A stretch of DNA of 11,674 nt, taken from contig JAAZID010000076.1 in NCBI GenBank assembly GCA_012510295.1, forward strand, positions 1 through 11,674. The letters are read 5' to 3'. The position numbers and the translations under genes were made by a program. The notes under the pieces were generated by a model, which saw nothing but the letters and a program-made list of their open reading frames with translations, was not told the DNA's origin and ran no database searches. Numbering within the stretch: the stretch's first letter is position 1; every line of letters begins with the position of its first letter. Origin of the DNA: Methanomicrobiales archaeon. GTDB taxonomy: Archaea; Halobacteriota; Methanomicrobia; Methanomicrobiales; Methanoculleaceae. Of this stretch, positions 8,690-11,674 are shown piece by piece.

Positions 8690-9198
8690 TGATCGGTATC
8701 ACCGGCACGCCCGGCACCGGGAAGACATCGGTTGCGGCTGAACTCGCACGGCGGGGCTACCGGGTCGTCCACCTGACCGACACGGTGCGGCCCTACATCA
8801 TCGAGGAGGACCGCGACCGCCGGGTGCCGGTTGTCGATGTCGATCGGTGGGCAGCGGAGTTCGAACCAATCGATGGGATCGTCGAGGGGCACCTCGCACA
8901 CTACCTCCCCTGCGACCGGGTGGTGGTTCTCAGGTGCCGCCCCGACGCTCTGAGGCAGCGCCTCTCCACCCGAAACTATCTCCCCGCAAAGGTCAGGGAG
9001 AACGTCGAGGCGGAGGCTCTCGACGTCATCCTTATCGAGACGCTTGAAGAGCATCCGGCCGAGCACGTCTTTGAAGTGGATACAACCGCTCTCTCCGCCG
9101 GTGAGTGTGCAGACTGGATCGAGCAGTTTATTCGGGGAGAACTGCCATCATCCTACGGATCCATCGACTGGACCGACTATCTGGATTCTGACGTATGA
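8686..9198 (+). CDS. AK6/Fap7-type adenylate kinase-like NTPase
   Basis: A 170-residue P-loop kinase of the archaeal putative adenylate kinase group (AK6, Fap7 or hCINAP). Seen: Walker A GTPGTGKTS (residues 7-15, Lys13), the nucleotide monophosphate-binding stretch LTDTVRPYI with VDVDRWAAEF, the GIVEGHLAHYLPCDRVVVLRC strand with a conserved EGH, the short lid RLSTRNYLPAKVRENVEAEA typical of this group (RGY often replaces RNY) and an acidic C-terminal tail. Family members have adenylate kinase and ATPase activity, and the yeast and archaeal Fap7 proteins act in small-subunit ribosome maturation with uS11. Which role dominates here is not visible. The ATG at 8686 overlaps the hisC stop by 4 bp (ATGA); the next in-frame ATG at 8689 is equally possible. 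Cytoplasmic. Confidence 0.87.
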   Translation: MMIGITGTPGTGKTSVAAELARRGYRVVHLTDTVRPYIIEEDRDRRVPVVDVDRWAAEFEPIDGIVEGHLAHYLPCDRVVVLRCRPDALRQRLSTRNYLPAKVRENVEAEALDVILIETLEEHPAEHVFEVDTTALSAGECADWIEQFIRGELPSSYGSIDWTDYLDSDV

Positions 9199-9797
9199 CA
9201 CTGGACCAGTTCAGACCGCATATGCAGGGCATCACCAGGCCCGTGGTGACCCTGACCCGAAAGCTCGGTATCACCCCAAACGAGCTCTCCGCTGCGTCTT
9301 TTTTTGTATCGGTACTTGCCGGTATCGCGTTCTACGCAGGTGACATCGTGGTCGGTGTCACCATGGTAGCCCTCAACGCCATATTCGATGCGCTTGATGG
9401 AGCCCTCGCCCGGGATATGGGGGTAGCGGGACCCCGTGGGGACTTCCTGGACCATGTCATCGACCGGTACGCAGATATATTCATCATCACCGGGATCTTC
9501 GCAGGCGGGGCTGCACCCTGGCCAATCGGCGTATTCGCCCTGACCGGTGTCCTGATGTCATCGTACCTCGGCACCCAGGCACAGGCCGTCGGTGTCGGCA
9601 GGTACTACGGCGGCATCCTCGGCCGTGCGGACCGCCTGGTGCTGATCATTATGGCGAGCATACTCACGATCGCGATCCCGGGGGAGATCTACGGCCTGAA
9701 CTACCTCGGATGGATCCTCGTCATATTCGGCATCCTCGGGCACTATACCGCCATCCAGCGGTTCGCCCATGTCTGGCAGAACATCGAGGGCCGGTAG
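9195..9797 (+). CDS. CDP-alcohol phosphatidyltransferase, probably archaetidylinositol phosphate synthase
   Basis: A 200-residue membrane enzyme that transfers a polar alcohol phosphate onto CDP-archaeol with release of CMP. Seen: the complete family motif D-x2-D-G-x2-A-R-x8-G-x3-D-x3-D, from Asp65 and Asp68 (DALDGALAR) to Gly82, Asp86 and Asp90, whose four Asp residues bind metal and catalyse the reaction. About six hydrophobic helices follow the family layout, including ASFFVSVLAGIAFYAG, IFIITGIFAGGA, LVLIIMASILTIAI and YLGWILVIFGILG. The N-terminus FRPHMQGITRPVVTL, then KLGITPNELS, is characteristic of archaeal enzymes annotated as archaetidylinositol phosphate synthase; archaetidylglycerol phosphate or archaetidylserine synthase are alternatives. 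The ATG overlaps the preceding stop by 4 bp with no separate ribosome site, so it is translated as the last gene of the operon. Confidence 0.86.
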   Translation: MTLDQFRPHMQGITRPVVTLTRKLGITPNELSAASFFVSVLAGIAFYAGDIVVGVTMVALNAIFDALDGALARDMGVAGPRGDFLDHVIDRYADIFIITGIFAGGAAPWPIGVFALTGVLMSSYLGTQAQAVGVGRYYGGILGRADRLVLIIMASILTIAIPGEIYGLNYLGWILVIFGILGHYTAIQRFAHVWQNIEGR

Positions 9798-9804
9798 GGG
9801 CGAG

Positions 9805-9810
9805 TCTTTT
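9805..9810 (+). terminator. Short T-rich run after the operon
   Basis: TCTTTT begins 7 bases after the stop codon of the last operon gene. Archaeal RNA polymerase often terminates at T-rich stretches, but this one is short. The gap 9798-9931 lies between convergent genes and otherwise contains only a minor ACAC/GTGT inverted repeat near 9838-9855 and no credible gene. Confidence 0.25.
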
Positions 9811-9931
9811 GCGTAACAGGCGCAGAGCAACGATGCACACATGACCGGTGTGAGTCGCGCTCCTCCGCTTCCTTTATCCACGATCGGGCATTCCCCCCCT
9901 ACAGATGCGTGGTTGATGGGGTGCACACAAA

Positions 9932-10417
9932 CTAAGGGTTGAGCAAGTAGATACTGTACGTGAGGCGGATTGCAAAGGTTGCCCAGAAGAGGCAGGGCAT
10001 GAGCAGCACCGCCGCAGGCACCGATACCCGGTAGAAGGCACCGATCGTCATGAGGATCGCAAACCAGAGGAGAATGCTCCCGATGAGGGCGAAGAACGGA
10101 ACCTGAAGTGTGAAGAGGAGGTATGACCAGATGACGATGAGGGTCAGCTGGACAGCGAATATTGCCGTCGCCTCCTGCACGTTCTTCTGGCTCCATCCCT
10201 TATTCCAGATGAGGTAGAGTGTTACACCCATGAGGATAAAGAGCAGCATCCAGGCGGGGTTAAAGAACCATGCCGGAAGGAACAGGGCGGGTCCGGCAAA
10301 CGCGGTATACCAGGTACGTACGGCTGGCGTCGTGAAGATCAAACCGGCCCATCCGACAAGAAGACAGACCGTGATCGCCGCAAAGAGTCGAGTAACCCGG
10401 AGGACCGCAGATGACAC
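9932..10417 (-). CDS. tspO: TspO/MBR family membrane protein
   Basis: A 161-residue protein with five predicted membrane helices, the size and topology of TspO/translocator proteins. Seen: loop-1 region TWYTAFAGPALFLPAWFFNP, then the aromatic WMLLFILMGVTLYLIW helix, an AVQLTLIVIWSYLLF helix, LLWFAILMTIGAFYRVS, and the last helix PCLFWATFAIRLTYSIYLLN with the conserved terminal Leu-Asn. The family binds porphyrins and cholesterol-like ligands and is linked to tetrapyrrole handling and oxidative stress; its role in methanogens is not settled. Some of the usual motif is drifted (the W-x-P-P-N segment reads LPAWFFNPAW). The start is GTG at 10417, with no Shine-Dalgarno sequence but a TATA-like element about 26 bases upstream, fitting a leaderless transcript. 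It follows the histidine kinase gene on the same strand with a 54-bp gap. Confidence 0.85.
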   Translation of the reverse strand: MSSAVLRVTRLFAAITVCLLVGWAGLIFTTPAVRTWYTAFAGPALFLPAWFFNPAWMLLFILMGVTLYLIWNKGWSQKNVQEATAIFAVQLTLIVIWSYLLFTLQVPFFALIGSILLWFAILMTIGAFYRVSVPAAVLLMPCLFWATFAIRLTYSIYLLNP

Positions 10418-10439
10418 GACGCTATATATTGAATCTTAT

Positions 10440-10447
10440 TACTTAAA
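10440..10447 (-). promoter_or_regulatory. Candidate TATA box for leaderless tspO transcript
   Basis: On the minus strand GCAAAG (a BRE-like purine stretch) is followed directly by TTTAAGTA. Its centre lies about 26 bases before the GTG start codon of tspO, the usual distance from an archaeal TATA box to the transcription start. The second AT-rich element, CAATATATA at 10422-10430, is too close to the start codon to act as the TATA box for this start. Confidence 0.45.
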
Positions 10448-10471
10448 CTTTGCGGTGACAGGGCGTCCCGC

Positions 10472-11674
10472 TCATCCACTCTCTCCCCCGGCCGGATGCC
10501 CACCGGTGTCCCCGTCGCTCCCGGAGGGAAATGCTTTGCGAAGAGTAAAACGGAACGCTGCGCCGAGATCTGGCCGTCCTTCCACCCGATCCTCCACCCA
10601 GAGGGTGCCGCCGTAACGTTCGATGAGTGTCCTGACGATAAAGAGTCCAAGTCCATCGCCACACCCCCGGGTCCATCTCCGGTCGAACTGGTGGGTGATC
10701 GATCCCTTGAGGGAGTCAGGTATGCCCGGTCCGGTATCCTCGATGGAGACCAGCATATTCTCACTGTCGTAATCCTCGAACCTGATAGAGATCTCGACGC
10801 TGGGGTGGCCAGGCCTGGTAGCGTTCTGGATCAGGTTCGAAAAGATCTCCGGGAGGAGGTCGTCGGCCCAGATCTTCCGGGGCATGCCCTCAAGATCGAT
10901 CGCAACATCGGGGAAGGCCGCGACCGCTTCCCTGACGACAGGATACAGGTCGACCGGATCGAGATCAGGCGTCTCCTGATGGATGCGGCGGATCGTGGAG
11001 ACGTTCCCGAGGATCTCCTTGCTTCTCCGGACGCCGCTCGTGATCTCCTGTGCGTACCGGGCGCCCTCTCCCTCCAGAGTCTCGATAAGGAGGTCAGCGT
11101 AGAGACCCGAGACGTTCTCGATGTTCCTGATGTCATGCGTCATGATATCCAGGTAGAGGTTCGCCTCCCGGTTTGCGGCCTCCAGCCTCTTGTAGAGCAC
11201 ACCCCTGAGTATACCTGACCCGATCTCTTTACTTATCATCTCGATCAGTGCTCGCTCATCCCGGGAGAAGGAATCTTTTGTCTGGCTCCCGACATAGACT
11301 GCCCCGACAACGACCGCCTCTGCTATAAGCGGGATACAGGCGAGCACCGAGACATCGAGTTCCCTGAGTATACCTGCCTCAATGGTGTTGAGGCCAGGGC
11401 GCTGTTCTATGTAGCGAGGCTGGCCGGCGACAAATACGAAGTTGAACGGCCAGTGATGGATCTTGATCATGCGGTTTTTTGGCATGTATGACGGCGGCAC
11501 GCCCCTCTGGTGCTGCGCCAGAGCCCGTTTTCGCTCGGCATCAAGCATGTAGATGATGCCGACATGGAAACCCATCAGTTCAAGCATCTTCTCAAGCGAC
11601 TCTTCCAGGTGTTCGGCAAGGGAGAGGGATGTAGCGGAGGTGCTGATGATCTGGTTGAGGATCATGAGCTGTTC
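10472..11674 (-). CDS. GAF-domain sensor histidine kinase (N-terminus cut by window edge)
   Basis: The minus-strand frame runs open from the right edge to a stop at 10472, giving 400 residues; the ATG at 11665 is probably internal because the three codons before it (EQL) are in frame and the whole segment reads like the lead-in helix to a GAF domain. Residue numbers count from that Met. Seen: GAF domain at about 15-155, with GIIYMLDAERKRALA and VLACIPLIAEAVVVGAVYVGS; a dimerisation/H-box helix LYLDIMTHDIRNIENVSG with the phospho-acceptor His177; an N-box EIFSNLIQNATRPG; the G1 box DTGPGIP; and the G2 box GDGLGLFIVRTL, ending in GAAFRFTL. No membrane helix or receiver domain is present in the visible part, so it looks cytoplasmic, with any further sensor domain beyond the window. 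The cognate regulator is not here. It precedes tspO on the same strand. Confidence 0.9.
   Translation of the reverse strand, partial: EQLMILNQIISTSATSLSLAEHLEESLEKMLELMGFHVGIIYMLDAERKRALAQHQRGVPPSYMPKNRMIKIHHWPFNFVFVAGQPRYIEQRPGLNTIEAGILRELDVSVLACIPLIAEAVVVGAVYVGSQTKDSFSRDERALIEMISKEIGSGILRGVLYKRLEAANREANLYLDIMTHDIRNIENVSGLYADLLIETLEGEGARYAQEITSGVRRSKEILGNVSTIRRIHQETPDLDPVDLYPVVREAVAAFPDVAIDLEGMPRKIWADDLLPEIFSNLIQNATRPGHPSVEISIRFEDYDSENMLVSIEDTGPGIPDSLKGSITHQFDRRWTRGCGDGLGLFIVRTLIERYGGTLWVEDRVEGRPDLGAAFRFTLRKAFPSGSDGDTGGHPAGGESG

Noticed and set aside
9841..9942. 33-codon plus-strand frame MTGVSRAPP after the operon
   Set aside because: No Shine-Dalgarno site, low-complexity Pro/Ser/Thr composition, and it runs over the end of tspO on the other strand.
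9558..10196. 212-residue minus-strand frame spanning the convergent gap
   Set aside because: It covers the end of the CDP-alcohol transferase and overlaps tspO in another frame; its Cys/His/Pro-rich composition shows no domain, so it is a shadow.

Overview
The window looks like chromosomal DNA of a methanogenic archaeon of the Methanomicrobiales, most likely Methanoculleus or a close relative. This is inferred from high GC content, archaeal-type enzymes (a CTP synthase beginning [17 protein letters not shown], a stand-alone ATP-pyrophosphatase subunit of GMP synthase, an AK6/Fap7-like kinase, a CDP-alcohol transferase of the archaeal ether-lipid type), Shine-Dalgarno sites of the GGAGG/GGTGA type, and a GAF histidine kinase with an H-box typical of methanogens. 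No database search was possible.

Layout. Left edge: the start of a DJ-1/PfpI-family gene on the minus strand (1-321), cut by the window. A 257-bp divergent intergenic region (322-578) with an AT-rich 18-bp perfect palindrome separates it from a large secreted surface protein (579-3110). That protein has a signal peptide, seven beta-propeller-like repeats, a Pro/Thr-rich stalk, two SdrD-B-like domains and an acidic tail. A 343-bp spacer (3111-3453) contains a possible decayed minus-strand gene. It is followed by a PaaI-type hot-dog thioesterase (3454-3873).

The core of the window (4015-9797) is a tight six-gene plus-strand operon in which every junction overlaps: pyrG, guaA subunit B, an argD-like aminotransferase, hisC, an AK6-like nucleotide kinase and a CDP-alcohol phosphatidyltransferase (probably archaetidylinositol phosphate synthase). 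It joins nucleotide, amino-acid and membrane-lipid biosynthesis. CTP made by PyrG is the activator for CDP-archaeol, the substrate expected for the last gene. Downstream, facing the operon, are a TspO/MBR membrane protein (9932-10417) and a GAF-domain sensor histidine kinase (10472-11674, cut by the right edge), both on the minus strand.

The most unusual observation is in PyrG. The glutaminase nucleophile expected as Cys in the GIC-LG motif is Ser (Ser376), while the His494/Glu496 partners remain and several other glutaminase motifs have drifted. The synthase domain looks intact, so this enzyme may make CTP from free ammonia only. I saw no CRISPR array, insertion sequence, tRNA or rRNA. I did not find a clearly new multi-gene system; the window is mostly housekeeping genes with a few odd points listed in the findings.
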